From positions 1 through 64,000 of the forward strand of contig CAJNOP010000707.1 of assembly GCA_905250075.1 (NCBI GenBank): 64,000 nt of DNA, read 5' to 3'. A program made the position numbers and the translations under genes. Origin of the DNA: Rotaria sp. Silwood1. Its lineage: Eukaryota > Rotifera > Eurotatoria > Philodinida > Philodinidae. Every line of letters starts with the position of its first letter. Within the stretch, counting starts at the first letter, position 1. The notes under the pieces were generated by a model, which was given only the letters and a program-made list of their open reading frames with translations, did no database searches and was not told the origin of the DNA. Of the stretch, positions 49,008-62,035 are shown piece by piece.

Positions 49008-50081
49008 CTAAAATNNNNNNNNNNAACGCATTTTACGAAAAACAACAAATAAAATAAATAATAAAATAAAATAAATAACTAATAGAAAAACGAAAAACGA
49101 ACGTGCTGTACAATTTATTACACCAAATAATGAAATTATGTTCATAGCTTTTTCATATTGAAAATCTAATAAACATCGATTATAGTCTGGTATTGATGAT
49201 AACTTTTCACTATAAAAATTTCGATAAACTGTTCGATTAAATAATGGTTGAGGACCACGATAATCTTCAAAATAAACATTATCTCTCAAATGTTTGAATT
49301 CTTCTTCCATAAAAATAATAGGTCGTTTAAAAACAGTCCAAATGATACCTTCTGTACATGGTGGTGTAGTCAATGAACCTTCATATCTCCAAAAATCTTG
49401 TAGATTTTCACCCATAAGTAATGTGACATTAGAATCAAATAGAATTGAATCATTTTCAGATGTTAAAGTTTTTGCTGTATCAAAATATCTATGCCATTCA
49501 TCACGTGTAAGATCATTTTTATCGAAAACAAATCTCTTCTTATGTAAATAACTTTGCATAAATATACCAAGTACAGCCATTTGAGATGTAAGAGGATTTT
49601 GATAAACAAAATGTATTTCACCAGCATATTTAACACCATTTCTAAGAGAAAAAAAATGAAACACATCTTTAAGAGTTTATGAGTCTTTTTTGTAGGTTTA
49701 CATTTGATGTTCACTGCCTGATTTATAGTTTTCTCCCCAATGTAAATGAAAATTTACAAATTCAAATGTTCCATTAAGACCACCACCAGTTAATTGAATA
49801 GGTGATTGTTTATATTCATTATTTATGGTACCAATAATTGTATGTCCATTATTTTTCAATGTAAAATAATGTTTTCCATCATGTGTTGAAATAAATGTGA
49901 ATGGTTTAAAATCTTTATAGACTGTACATGCTGTTAAAATATTGATTGGTGATTGGGATTGACCATCACATAATGGATAATGTTCACTCCAAATATCTGG
50001 TCCAAGATCACCATAATTCCATTGAGTACCAGAAACAGATATAAATAGTAAATATATTATACACACGTCGCGAGCTTTCAT
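49008..50081 (-). CDS. Alpha-carbonic anhydrase with transmembrane tail (CA-D)
   Basis: Exons 50081-49702 and 49641 to about 49008 (intron 60 nt, phase 2, same position as the other three). N-terminal signal (about 1-18), then QWNYGDLGPD. Zinc ligands His112 and His114 and His137 (EIHFVY), Glu124, NNGH His80 and LTTPPC are intact. After the catalytic domain a strong membrane segment follows (SFFVFLLVIYFILLFILFVV) with a basic end (FRKMR), so it is probably a type I membrane CA. Ten Ns (49015-49024) fall at the C-terminus, so the exact stop is uncertain. Closest to CA-C in sequence. Confidence 0.88.
49015..49024. other. Assembly gap (10 N)
   Basis: A run of ten Ns inside the 3' end of CA-D. 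Length 10 is probably a placeholder. Confidence 0.95.
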
Positions 50082-50205
50082 TAATAATAACTGGTTGAAA
50101 CAAATTATTCAAAATGATATCAAATAGTAATTCACCTGTACACGTCAGTTTTAATACGTAATAGAAAAGAGAAATGCATAATAATATTTGAAGCTTGAAC
50201 AACAT

Positions 50206-52448
50206 TATTTTTTATATTTCAGAAATATCGTAACAGAACGGTCTACAGGTGACGACATAATATTGGTTGATATTTACTTTATAGTAATTTTTAAAAAAAT
50301 AAGATGATAGTGAGTGATACAAAAAACAAATATTATTGCAATCACTACTTGTTTGAAATGTTTTTTTTTTCTACGAACGTCTTCGAGGGAAACAAACATT
50401 AACTGTTAGTCGTGTATAAATAGATATGTTTTGACTTTTGCTTCATTTCTATGTTAATATTGAATATTTCTACATTATGATTATAGGGTAGATTTTTATA
50501 AAATGAAAAACCAATTCATAAGTAGTCGAACAACGAATAATATAAATTACCAAATAAGAAATATATGACATCTGAGAAACAGTCGCATACTAATTTTGAC
50601 TTAGTAAATAAACAGTAAGTAAAATTGGTTGCATGCATAAAAAAAAACAAGTATTAAATAAAATAGTCTACTAATTCTATCATCTATCGATTGATAGAAT
50701 CCATTTTTTTTAAAGAGAACGGAGGTCGATCACTGTCGAAATTGCTCCGCCCCCCTGGAGAAATTCGATTTCTTCTATGTCAAATTATCACACAAGGTGT
50801 CCGAAAGGGAACCCTGGTAGAATTAGTCATATATTAATTATTCGTGTGCTATGTATCGATCGATCAAAATAGTCGATCGCTGTCGTGTTTACATTAAAAT
50901 CGACTGTTGATAATAATCAACATGTTTTATTCATCTATCCATTAGTAACCAAGCTAATTTTAATATGATTTGATAATAGTTTTGAAGTGCTAGAAGATGA
51001 TACAAAAACATCGAGATAAAAAACACTAATCACACAAAGAAATCTTAAAGACATTATTCTCAAGACAAGATTTTGAGCCTTTTTTTATTGATGTTCAATA
51101 GGTTTCGATGAGAAAATTATGACTTGTATGAAAACTAATATGATATTCTGAATCAGTATATCAAACTGAGTGGACTTATCTATAAGTTTTATTTTCGTCG
51201 AAATTCTGTTTTTCTTTTTAATTCATTTGCTCACTAGAGTTCTAGTATAGTTTTATAAGTTTAGAATTTGATTCTCACTCTCAAAATAACTTTTCGATGA
51301 GATTTATTTTCTGATCCAATTCTGATAGAAACCAAAAATGAATTTTTCGACGAAAAAATAAACAGATTACGAAAATTTTTAAAATATACCTAAGTCATCA
51401 GAAAAGAAGGCTCAAAATCTTGGTTAATTCTAGCAAGATTCCCTTTCCAATACTTTATAAGTTAGCTTGGCATAGAAGAAATCTAATTTCAACAGCTATC
51501 TCTCTGACATAGAAAACTATCGATGAAACTTTGAAAATGAATAATCGAAGTTAAATAATAGATCATTAATCTTGAAATATCATTCTTGATGAAAATTTAA
51601 TCAACTACTGCTGTATAAAATTGACTGAAATGGGACAATATAAGAATTTCAAATTCATTTTAAACAAGACTTTTCTTTCTTGTCACGCTATTTTGGTGAT
51701 TCATTCCTGACAAAAATAAATCGTTATACTTCAGAACTAGAAGGAAAAAGATAGAAAAAAACATCACTGTTTTTATGTCGTATGATACATTCTTTTCATC
51801 ATTTTCAAAGGTACTTGACAGCAATATTACTATCGATTTCATCAAAAATAAAAAAAAAAACAGAATGAAAAACATGTAATTATAAAATATGTTTATGTTT
51901 TTTCTTTCGCTTTTCACGGCCATGTCAGGTAGAAATGTCAAAGTTGCTTTAATAGATATATAATTATTCATTATTTTTTTAATGTTTATTTGATAGACTT
52001 TGATTAGTGTGACGAAAACAAAAATTGCGTCAGTAAAAATAATATTATGGAAGAAAATATTGGGCGTTTATCAATAAATGAAATATATCGAGATTACTAT
52101 GATTGACAGATTGATCTATTTACAATATGAAAATAAAGTTTTGTTTTATAATTATCTACGTATTGCATTTTTAAGCTTCATCGGGATAACATCTGTTTTT
52201 TTTCGATTGTCCAGATTGCTTTATACTGAGAGAAACTAGTAACATTAATACATCAATCATCGTCTAATTATTAAAGAATTTTTTCCATTGTAAAATTCGA
52301 TACAAGTAATATTAATCATATACTTATTTGAGTATTCTTTTCATAATGATTGATGAAAATTGTATACGATATTTATATATAAACATTTTGGCGCATAAAT
52401 AAAATCTATTCATTATAATAAACATGCAGATTTGGTTCATTATTGACG
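50206..52448. other. Intergenic, nothing recognised
   Basis: AT-rich. A short GC-rich patch lies near 50740-50760 (GCTCCGCCCCCCTGGAG). An open frame on the minus strand (51660-51971) has a hydrophobic stretch but no family. Confidence 0.45.
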
Positions 52449-54249
52449 ATGTCTATTCGTCTAAATACACGTCGTTTATCTACTAAAACTTTTAAATCAT
52501 CATCACTAATTCATTTTCATTATGGTACAAAAGAAGATGTTGGTTTTAAACGTTTATTTCATTTTTTTCATCAAGCATTTCCATTAGCATTTAATCGTGA
52601 AACATTTCAACGTGCATATGATGCATCTGATATATCAAAAACTGTATATCGTACAAAATATTGTTGTAAATTAAAAATTTATGGTGCTATTTTAGCAACA
52701 TCTATATTTGATTCAAATCAAAAACGTAAATTAAAAATTTTAATGCTTGTTGAAGATAATCATAGTATACATGCAATTAATATTGGTAAACATCTTTTAT
52801 TACAAATGATTGAAACATGTAAACAATTAGAAAATATTATACAAATTTATGCATATGTTGAATCAACAAATATTGATGGAATTAATTTTTATAAAATGAT
52901 GGGATTTCAACAAAGAGAAATTCTACAAGATTATTTTCCACCACGTGTATCATTAACATCAAATGCTATTAAACTTGAATATAGACTTAGAACAAGTATA
53001 AGTAATGATTTAATTAGTAATAGTAAAATAATGGTTAGTCCTAGTTCAATAAAAAATAATGTAAGTGTTTGTTTTTGTTTTTTTTTTGTTAATATTAATT
53101 TCTTAGTAGGTTTTCTTTTCTTACAATTCTTTAACAATTAGATTAAATATCGAAAAAAATTATTTTTGATACTTTTTAATATCCTAAAAAAAGTTTGAAA
53201 AAATTTTTTCTGTATAGGCTTTGATTTTTTAATCTTCTCTAAAAAAACAAATAATGACAATCAAATAAAAAACGAAGAAAATACAGAAACAAGTTTATAA
53301 AATTTTTATTCTACCAAATGTTCGAAATGATTGATCTAATTATTCATACATCATGCCATTCATTGAATCCAAACATAAAAAAAAAAACTGATTTTAGACT
53401 TTCGATTTGAAACTTTGCATAGAGATAGACATTAGCAAGAATAGTTTCTTGTAAAAGTTTCAGTGCTCGTCGCTGTTTCTTTTCCTGAGATACAAATGTA
53501 GTAATAACTTGTCTTTCACACCGTTCATATAAATCCGCAAATTTAATGTTCTGATTTTAAAACTTTCGTAACAAACTATTCTGGCTATAAGCATAGAGTC
53601 TCAGAAGAGCAAAGAGTAAGTCATGAAAGTGATAGACAGTGAAAACAAAATTTAATCTAAGCGTTATAATCAAATATCATGACAACCAACTATTATCGAA
53701 ATGTTTATTGAAGAACAATGAAATACTGCAGAAAATATAAAGTTCTATTTTTACTATCATTGTACATAAAGAGAAAGTTTCTTTGACTTTTCTATAAAAT
53801 ATTGAAATACCTCTGTCACTAATTTTAGTGTAGCATTTAGTATTCCAAAATTCTTTCTGGTTTTAAAAATTGTACCGTTTACGTGTGGAGAGAAATGTAC
53901 GATCAGAAAAGTAAAAAGTATTTCTCGCTTTTTCTGAAAACATCATATAATAGATATTAAAAAAAAAAGCAATCAGAAATAAATTAAATTTTCGATATAG
54001 TTTGTAAACTATTGAATGTCTTTTCTAAATGATAAATATTTTATTTTTCTTTTATCATTTTTTACAATTTTAAATAATTATTCTTTCTCATTTAGCAAGA
54101 CTCACCATCTGAACTCAGTCCATCATCAAATATAAGTGAGGTACATTCTTTTTTATTCTACTTTATTAAATATTATTATTTATTTTTATTTTTATTTTTA
54201 TTTTTAGCTTTCAACAGCTAATAGTAAAGTATCAAAAACTATTGAATGA
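52449..54249 (+). CDS. GNAT-family N-acetyltransferase-like protein, three exons
   Basis: Exons 52449-53060, 54096-54140 and 54208-54249 give 232 residues. Introns are 1035 and 67 nt with GTAAGT and GTACAT donors. The start is the ATG at 52449; a longer reading from TTG at 52443 is not needed. The GNAT fold is suggested by the strand KILMLVEDN, then INIGKHLLLQMIETC (acetyl-CoA loop/helix region), then IQIYAYVESTN and the typical INFYKMMGFQ near the C-terminal end of the domain. The acetyl-CoA loop lacks a full Q/R-x-x-G-x-G. The domain resembles NAA-type N-terminal acetyltransferases, but the substrate is unknown. The last two exons add a short Ser-rich tail. AATAAA lies at 54267-54272. Confidence 0.75.
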
Positions 54250-54266
54250 AGTCAATAACATGCTGT

Positions 54267-54272
54267 AATAAA
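54267..54272 (+). terminator. Putative poly(A) signal of the GNAT gene
   Basis: AATAAA 18 nt after the stop. Close for a poly(A) signal but within the range seen in compact genomes. Confidence 0.45.
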
Positions 54273-55137
54273 AAGTTTATTTCCATTGATAAATAAATAA
54301 AAAAAAAACAACAACTATATTCATTATTGTATACTATCTCAACAGAGTTTATATGGAATAATTGTTTTATGAAAAAATGTTGACATACATTTTAATATAC
54401 GAACAAAAAGAAATATGTGAAACAAGAAAAAATTCATTGACATATATCTAACAGAAAATGGTTGACAGAGAAGGAGAGAGTACGAAATAAAAAGAAAGTC
54501 TCTCATTTTACTCGTTCACATACGCTTTCAATGAAACGAATATTGAAATGTGAGTAAGCACAAGAATATGGTACCGTCATCGTCCTATTATTCGTTCATT
54601 TATTTCGGATATTGACGGAACTTCACATTATCGTTGATGTATATCCACATATATAAAGGTGGATATTCAAATAGACGCGATTCAAATGTGTCGCATTATG
54701 GCTCACCCATCAGTCAGATGAAACAGCTCGGAAAGAATCATCATCACTAAAAAGCACATTCCGCTGTTATTTGGGTCAGACACAATATACATTTTTAATC
54801 ATCAAACGAACACACAGAAAAAAAAAGATCTTTCATTTTCATTCTTGTTCTTTTCTTCATCTAATGATAAAACAAACAATGGCAAAAAGTAATAATCTTT
54901 CATCATTTTAAATCTAAATATCGGTAAGAATATGTTCTCTTTTCTCTATGAATTTTGCAGCAATATGGCAAGATACCAGCGTGACTGATTGATATATTAA
55001 CTGATTTCAGTCATGTGATGTCTTTCCACTTTGCTCAATAAATAATTCAATTACAGTTAAAATAATTAGGACATATACACACATATTTCTTCTTTTTTTT
55101 TTGTTGGAATTATTTTTCGTTATATAATTATCCATCT
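54273..55137. other. Intergenic, nothing recognised
   Basis: AT-rich spacer between the GNAT gene and a minus-strand gene remnant. Confidence 0.4.
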
Positions 55138-55495
55138 TTAATTTTCAACAAGCTTGTCAAAACTATGGACAATAGATTGTGTATCAATATCATATTTACT
55201 TAATGATTCAACTGTTTTACCTTTACGTGGAACTTCATGCACAATTCCATTACTACTTCATCAAGACTACCCAATTGATAATGGTCTTAAACATCATTAA
55301 GTTGATTATATATTGCATTAACTGATTTAAGAATTGAATCTAGATCATTTTGTTCAACAAAAAAAGTATTAAGAATTCGAATAGATTTTTCAACATGTTA
55401 AAGTTTTCCTGATGCTTTAACTGCTTTGTGTGCTATAGCACAAGTTGCTATTTCTATACAAACATCATTTGATGATTCAACAACAATTTTTATGA
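55138..55495 (-). pseudogene. Decayed gene fragment, family unknown
   Basis: The minus strand reads as coding: KIVVESSNDVCIEIATCAIA, then after a TAA a stretch with VEKSIRILNTFFVEQNDLDS, a second TAA after YNQLNDV, then a frameshift near 55250 before GIVHEVPRKGKTVESLSKYD and a natural-looking stop at 55138-55140. Both stops look like CAA to TAA changes. The peptide is helical, rich in Val/Ile/Leu and charged residues. I do not recognise the family. The 5' part is missing. Confidence 0.5.
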
Positions 55496-57850
55496 AATAA
55501 TAATTAGTAAGACTTATTTATGATGGATAGATAAGAGTTTGTAAGGTACAGAAAAGCTGCTACAAGGCTTTTAAAAAATCAAATTTCTAGTTTTCTCCAT
55601 CTTCGAATCTGGCATATCGATTCATACTCTTGATATGTCAGAGACACCCAATACTTTATTTCATTGGTTTTTTTCATCAGTGGCTCATCTGGAATCGCTG
55701 TTTAGGAAATATAAATCAGTATCTTATACAATCATGTAGTATTAAAATGAAAGAAGATTTAACATTGAAAACTGTAGCTTTTGTCATTTTACAACACTCT
55801 CTCAACAAATTCTAACTAAATTAAAGAAAACGATTGTATTATCAATCTTTTTTTAATACTTTCTCGTCAGTTTTTGTAAATGAATACCATTATCCTTTCA
55901 AGTTGTAAAAACAAATCAATCGTATTTTTTGTTGATACAAAATGTTCGAAATATTTTCGTAACTATTATTTCAATAACTTCTATTCTAAAGTTGAATAAT
56001 ATAAATCGATATTCTTTTGGTTCATTGATTTTGAATCAACTGTGGAACATGATGCAGAAAGAGCAGAAGTAAATTTTGGAAAAAGACACTACAAAAATCG
56101 ACATATGTCCAAGTAAAATCCATACCAGATCTGACTCGACAAAGTTCAATTGAATAATCGTCATCAATATGCTAAACTTGATGAGAATGCTTTAATAGAA
56201 TTCTTTATTTTTTATTTATGCATCATGTCTTCTATGAATTTCCGAATCCGTGTTTAAGCTTGAGTTTTCAACTTTCAAAGCAAGCCGTACATGAGCTCTT
56301 CCGTAGCGTAAGTCTTTTGATGGCTTGAAGCTTGAAAACTCAATTGAATTCAAGTTTCAACTCTCGCATATGTGCAATTCATTGTTCCAATATATTCATG
56401 GAAGGTGTTTTTAGCTAGATAAAGCATGTGTAAGCAATATAGTCCAAATTCAATGTTCATTCAAACTAGAGCGGCTGAGGTACAAATAAGATTGAATTGT
56501 AAGATAAAACACCACGAGTTTTTTGCATTTGTTCAAAATGAATCTGACTTGATCCAATGTGCTCGGCGATTCGAAAAGTATTACTATATAAAAAAAAAAT
56601 CTTATCGTAGCTAATTCGATAGTTAACATGTCTTAATGTAATCTTCGTATTTATTTTGTTGATTATATTGTTTTCAAAGTTATCATTTAGTTATGAAAGA
56701 TTTTCCTGTGAAAAAAATCAATAAAACTGTTGTCTAATAGAAAAAAATCGAACATAGTTCTATTTTCTATAAAAGAAGTTTTGTTTCAATGATTTTTCTA
56801 ACAAATCCTTCTATCTTAGAAGGAAAGTTATGTACCCCATTTCAAAATTAAGAGTTGGTAGCCCTGGTCTGTTTCTTTAGTTCTTGTTTATAATTGAAAA
56901 TATTCGTTCGTTTTCTTTCATCTAATACTTTGTATTCGTTTCTATTCTCTCACGGCGCATAAACATTGATATTGATCTTACTCTTTTTTTTTGTTCTTAT
57001 TGCCCATTAACTTTTGCATTGCATATTTTATTATAAGTGATACTGCTATCGTTATATATACATATACATTCCTCCTTCCATTCGAAAAAAGATGGTTATA
57101 TTGTTGGCATTTTCTTCTTGTTGATTCATTCATTTTTCATTATTGAAATAAAATTGATCTCACGTTCAACAAAATACAAAACTTACAATTCCCATGAACC
57201 GAAAAGCCGAAATTCTACGATACTAAAAATCTAACATTCCATGAACTTAAGATACGCAAAAAATTCCACGTTACTCAAATTCGAAATCTGTAGAACTGAA
57301 GAACCCATTATTCATGAATGTTACAACCAGAAATACTCCATCATCGCACGAAACAGATATCGCAACCTTCAAAAATTCGAAACTACATGATGTACAAATC
57401 TATGGTTGAAAAACGTGTTTCAGACAGACACACATAAGTAGGTAGACATATATAGATTAATTCTTGTCTGCAGATCCTAGCCTTTTAGTCTAGGAAAACA
57501 TTATGACTCATTGAGAAATGAAAAATCTTGATGTAGGTTTCTTCATCATCTCTTGATATATATGGTTGAAACCTTTATGATTCGATGAAAAACATGACAT
57601 GCATTTATTATGACAATATCAGACAAAACAACAATGCTGTGAAGAACCCATTGAAAACCCTATGTATACTTGAGATTTCATCGCAAAAAAATACTGTTTT
57701 TTTTCAATAACTGATGAAAGGCTACAATAGTTTATTGTGGGTATTGAAAAAGATATGCATGATATTTTATTTCATATTAATATAAAACACTAACTACAGT
57801 AATATGGTAAATGTTAATCTAACTACAATGATAGAAATTTTCATAATAGT
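55496..57850. other. Intergenic with minor repeats
   Basis: No gene. At about 56250-56370 short inverted pieces (GCTTGAGTTTTCAA and its complement) recur. At 57190-57400 a degenerate AATTC.ACG.TACT-like word recurs. A 19-bp hairpin lies at 57478-57496. Confidence 0.4.
57478..57496. repeat. Hairpin matching the Helitron-like element end
   Basis: CCTAGCCTTTTAGTCTAGG, a stem of CCTAG/CTAGG with a nine-base loop. On the minus strand it matches 21107-21126 with one mismatch. No further homology on either side, so it may be a solo terminator-like end. Confidence 0.45.
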
Positions 57851-58088
57851 TTATGCAACGGATTGAACTTTCTGTGTTTCCGGGTCCACTTGAAGCTGTA
57901 CCATCTTTTGATTATCAGTTCGAATGTAGCCCGCGTATTGGTAAACGCGTGGTTCCATACCTAAAATACTTTACTAGAGAGACAACTTTACTATTGGCAT
58001 GCAACATACCGTTGGCCTCCAGCTCTGCGACAGCTTCATCAACATGTTTCCCGACCAAATGTTTGTATGTTTCACTATGCGACGCCAT
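57851..58088 (-). CDS. Small peptidase-inhibitor-like protein (I78/I13 type), two exons
   Basis: Exon 58088-58010, intron 58009-57961 (49 nt, GTATGT...TTTTAG), exon 57960-57851, ending TAA. It encodes 62 residues with an intact frame. It begins MASHSETYKHLVGKHVDEAV, the "LVGK..deA...l" opening of small peptidase inhibitors of the I78 and potato-inhibitor-I types. A VYQYAGYIRTD segment follows, and it ends with a VQLQVDPETQKVQSV strand pair typical of that fold. No signal peptide. Without splicing both strands look like noise, and a 135-residue plus-strand open frame (57853-58260) overlaps as a shadow. The splice restores the frame exactly, which supports the call. The family assignment is from motif resemblance only. 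The target protease is unknown. Confidence 0.6.
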
Positions 58089-58299
58089 GTTTTCGATTTT
58101 CTTTTTGCTAGATGTGCACGACAGTCAATCAATCGATAAAATGAAAGAGAAACTGCGTCTTAATGGTAAATATCACACAAAACTACTGAAGCGTTACATG
58201 TTGACACTATTTGCTATCATAGAAAATTTGCATAGAAAGGCAAAGAAAAAAAAGTCGTAGCATATTGAGATATAATTATGCATTTATCATACAAACCTT

Positions 58300-61207
58300 A
58301 GTCATATGGGGATGATTGGAAGAAATCAAGGGTAAAACTAACTTTGAATCAAAAGCAAACTCAAATACCATGTGCGCATCTATGAAGAGATAAATAATGA
58401 ATTAGTTGGCTACTAGAAAAATAAAAAGTCAAACATTTGCTTGTTTTATTCAATAGGCGTTCCTCGTATTTCATAGTTGCTGTATTGATTAGCGACAGAC
58501 GATGTTCAGTCGAGAATGAGGGCATAGGTGCACATAAGCCAATTGAGAAACAGATCAACCTATATTTCTTTGATACAAATCAATCTGCTAGTCTCAACTC
58601 TTGCTTTTCAGCAATCGATCTAGTCGAAAATTAAATAATTTTAAATAAATGCACAGTTAATGTCGCCGACGCATTTCGTGTTATTAATTAATATATTGAA
58701 ACACTCTTCAAGATTTGGCATTTACAGTTGTAAGCAAAATGGGAAATTTAGGATTTAATTAATAATAATAATAAAAAAGAGTAGAGAAAGATTTAAATAC
58801 GACTGAAAAGAAAAAAGAAAACAAAAACAAAAACAAAAGGTACAATCGAAAATATTATAATTAAAAGCTAATAGTGAACCGCACTCTACTTTGATTTTAA
58901 ATTATTTCATCTATATCGAGTTTATTGTAATATTTAATATACATATATACATCGATTTAATCATGTAGAAAAACCCGATATCAATAGAACAATTAGTGAA
59001 ACATTTGAATCAATTAAATTAGTGGATAAATGTTCAAATAATGATTTTATTTTAATAATTTTATTTAATTGTATTATAATATAGATTTTGTTTTAGTATG
59101 AATTGCAGATAGTCAATATATTTAATAAATTGTACTTAGAATAATATTTATAATAAAAATAATGTAGTACAAAATTGAATTTAACGACTAAAACATTATT
59201 TAACTCATGAGGAGTAAATAAAATTAAAAGAAGATATGAGAAACAGTTTGTAGCGAAGAGATAAATATATGTAGATTGAAACATTATTGCAATTATTTTT
59301 TAAAAATTCTGTTCTTTAATTTATTATTGAATGAGTAAAGATAAATTAATTGTACAATGATGTTTCATTCGACGTTTTATTAATTGGATAAAATAATATT
59401 TGTGATAATAAATAATCGTTCAATAAATTCTATAATTTTATTTGAAGATCGGATTTTTTATGAAGAATAACAATAACACAGACCTATACCATATGTTCTG
59501 TATTTCGAATAAAATCTCTATCGAAAACTAAAACTTATTGTAACCGAAGGAATACATTTATAACAGATAAATAATAATAATAATAATATAAAAAGATATT
59601 AATCATCAATAATCAACATGATTAAAAAATCTTTTTGTTCAATTAAAGCTTTACATATTGAATGAGTTTGAACATATTTTATTTTGTAATTTAAAACTTA
59701 ATAAATTTTTTCATTTTGTTTGTAAATTCGATTTTCTTAAGTAGTCAAATACTAAAATATGTGCTTAAAAGTTGAATAGTTTTTATAAAGTTATCATTAA
59801 AATTATATTTATGCTAAACCAAATGTAATAATAATTTTAAAATAACAATTAATAATATTAAAGAAATGAGATGAAAAAAAGTTGTTCAAAATAATTAAAT
59901 TAAGTCTTTGTTTAATTATTTCAAAAAAATCTTTATTCTACGATTTAAAAAATTTTCATAAATAAGGATTATTTAATATTTCTGTCTATAAATCAAATTT
60001 AATAAATTTTTAAATAACAATAATTAATGAATAAATGACCCGTCTAATGGTACCTTAATAAAGGAAATAACAATTTTGAGATATGAACAACAATAGCAAA
60101 AGTTAAAAAGCACTGTATGGCTGATCGTTGCATAGAAAAACGCAAACTAATTTTCTTTGCACTATCAAATTTGTTATAGATCTATTGTATTCATTTCTTA
60201 ATACTCAGGGGTACATTTTTCTATGCTACAGTCATATGCTTATTTGGAGAACATCTCTATTGAGGTGAAATATTTCTCTGAAGGTGATATAACGGTATGT
60301 TTTTGTATATCTCTGAATATCCTTCTTCTCTCAAAAAAAAACGCATTAGGAATGCTGTGCTCTAACGTATCCCTGTAAAATTCATTGTTTTTAGTGACAT
60401 ATAGCATAAAAAGATGCATTCAAATTAATGACACATGGGCGCCTCAAACGAATTATAAAAACATAATCAAACGACATTATAAATAGCATTGTTTGTAGAA
60501 GAAAAAACGCGTAATATGTAAATTGGACGAACTCAATAGCGTAAGAGATAATTAAAAAAAAAGGTACGCCAGTTTTAGAAACTTTTAAGACATTTCTGTC
60601 TAATGATGAATTTTAATATTCAAAAGCTAAGATGGAAGTGTTCTTAAAGAAGGATTCTTGCAGATATTTTGTCTAGTGAAACAAAGTAAACTCATTAGAA
60701 ATTGACTTTGATGAAAAATATCCTTGTCACAAGAGAGTTGGTAGTTATGGCATAGAATCTAGAAAGGATATGGGTCGCTAAGACCCTGATATTCGGAGTC
60801 AGCGCAGAAGACTGCATACAGTTATGTATGTTTCAAGAAAAAAAAATATTTGGATACTTGAGATACTTGCCTCCTAAGATCAAAGTATATTGGTATCTGT
60901 TCTGGTTGGCTTGAAAGCCGGTGCTGGTCCTATTGGATTCAGACTTTTTCAAGCGAATTTTTGGACATCAGTCGGGATCAATCGAGTTCACCCTTGTTTT
61001 CTTCGCGAAACGAGAACCTATCGATCATCATAAAGTAATGTGAAAGTATCTCTCATTCTTAACGATACTACAGAAAGTAGACATCAATATTACGCCTATA
61101 AAATAGTTGTGATATTATTACTCATGAATTTTTTGTAATGATAGTATTTTTGTTCTTGTTAATATATTGAATAACGTGCAATGAAAGATATGTTACAACT
61201 AGATATT
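58300..61207. other. Intergenic, very AT-rich
   Basis: About 3 kb of A/T-dominated DNA. No coding frame of note, no RNA gene recognised. Confidence 0.45.
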
Positions 61208-62035
61208 CCCCTAGTCGAACATCTTGTAAGCAAGATCTTGGCCAAGATCTTAGGTACAGAAATGTAAACAGATCTTGGAAATTTAGGTACAAGATAATAT
61301 GATTATCTTGCACCAAGATCTTGAATTAGATCTTAGGTACAGACATTTAAGATCTTGGACACAGATGCATAAGACCTTAGATATGGATCCATAAGATCTT
61401 GGGTATACACTGAGATTATACGTGTTGCGTGTGTCGTGATTTGCGACACAATGCATGATAGATTTTAAAAGCGTGGTTCGAATCTATCATATAGAGCACT
61501 TTTTTTTTCTGTAAAATCGTGTTATGACATATTTTTTTCAATTTACTTCATTTTAATTATTCCTATTCCGAATAACTAAAGCAAGTCAGATCTTGGAACC
61601 TGCCTGATCTAGAGATGGCTCGATCTTCATCACACTACTTCAGGGTAGTCTGCTCTCGATCATTGACCGAGATCAGCATTTTCTCGAATGATTAATAGTC
61701 GAGAAAGTGTTTAGAAAAAAAAATATTTTGAAAATGTACGTTTCGTATGTTCAATCAAGTTGTTTATATACGGCTCTATATGCATAAAAAAACGGTGAAT
61801 GACTAGTGAGCATGTAACCAATAAACTAATGATGTCGCTTTTTGCTGTATTCAAGATCTTGTGAGAAGATAAAAGTGAACGATATCTTTTCCATGATCTT
61901 AACAAGATCTTAAGCACAGATTTATCTGATATAACCAAGATATGCATATGCAAATTATCTTTCCAAGATATGATCAAGATCTTGCTTATCGGTCACAAGA
62001 TTTCAAGATCTTGCTTACAAGATGTTTCACTAGGG
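61208..62035. mobile_element. TIR element with clustered AAGATCTT motifs
   Basis: Left end CCCCTAGTCGAACATCTTGT with GCAAGATCTTG following. The right end is its inverse: CAAGATCTTGC, then TTACAAGATGTTTCACTAGGG. Both halves hold many palindromic AAGATCTTG words at short spacing (61228-61400 and 61850-62030). The centre has no transposase frame. CCCTAG ends recall piggyBac, but no TTAA flank is present, so the class is open. Non-autonomous. Confidence 0.7.

Noticed and set aside
50008..50205. Signal-peptide-like open frame upstream of CA-D
   Set aside because: It overlaps the CA-D start in another frame and has no domain. Probably chance or an upstream frame.
57853..58260. 135-residue plus-strand open frame
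   Set aside because: Antisense to the two-exon inhibitor-like gene, whose splice restores a better frame.
61440..61500. B-box-like GGTTCGAATC inside the AAGATCTT element
   Set aside because: No A box or cloverleaf. The word is part of a short inverted repeat (GATAGATT/AATCTATC).
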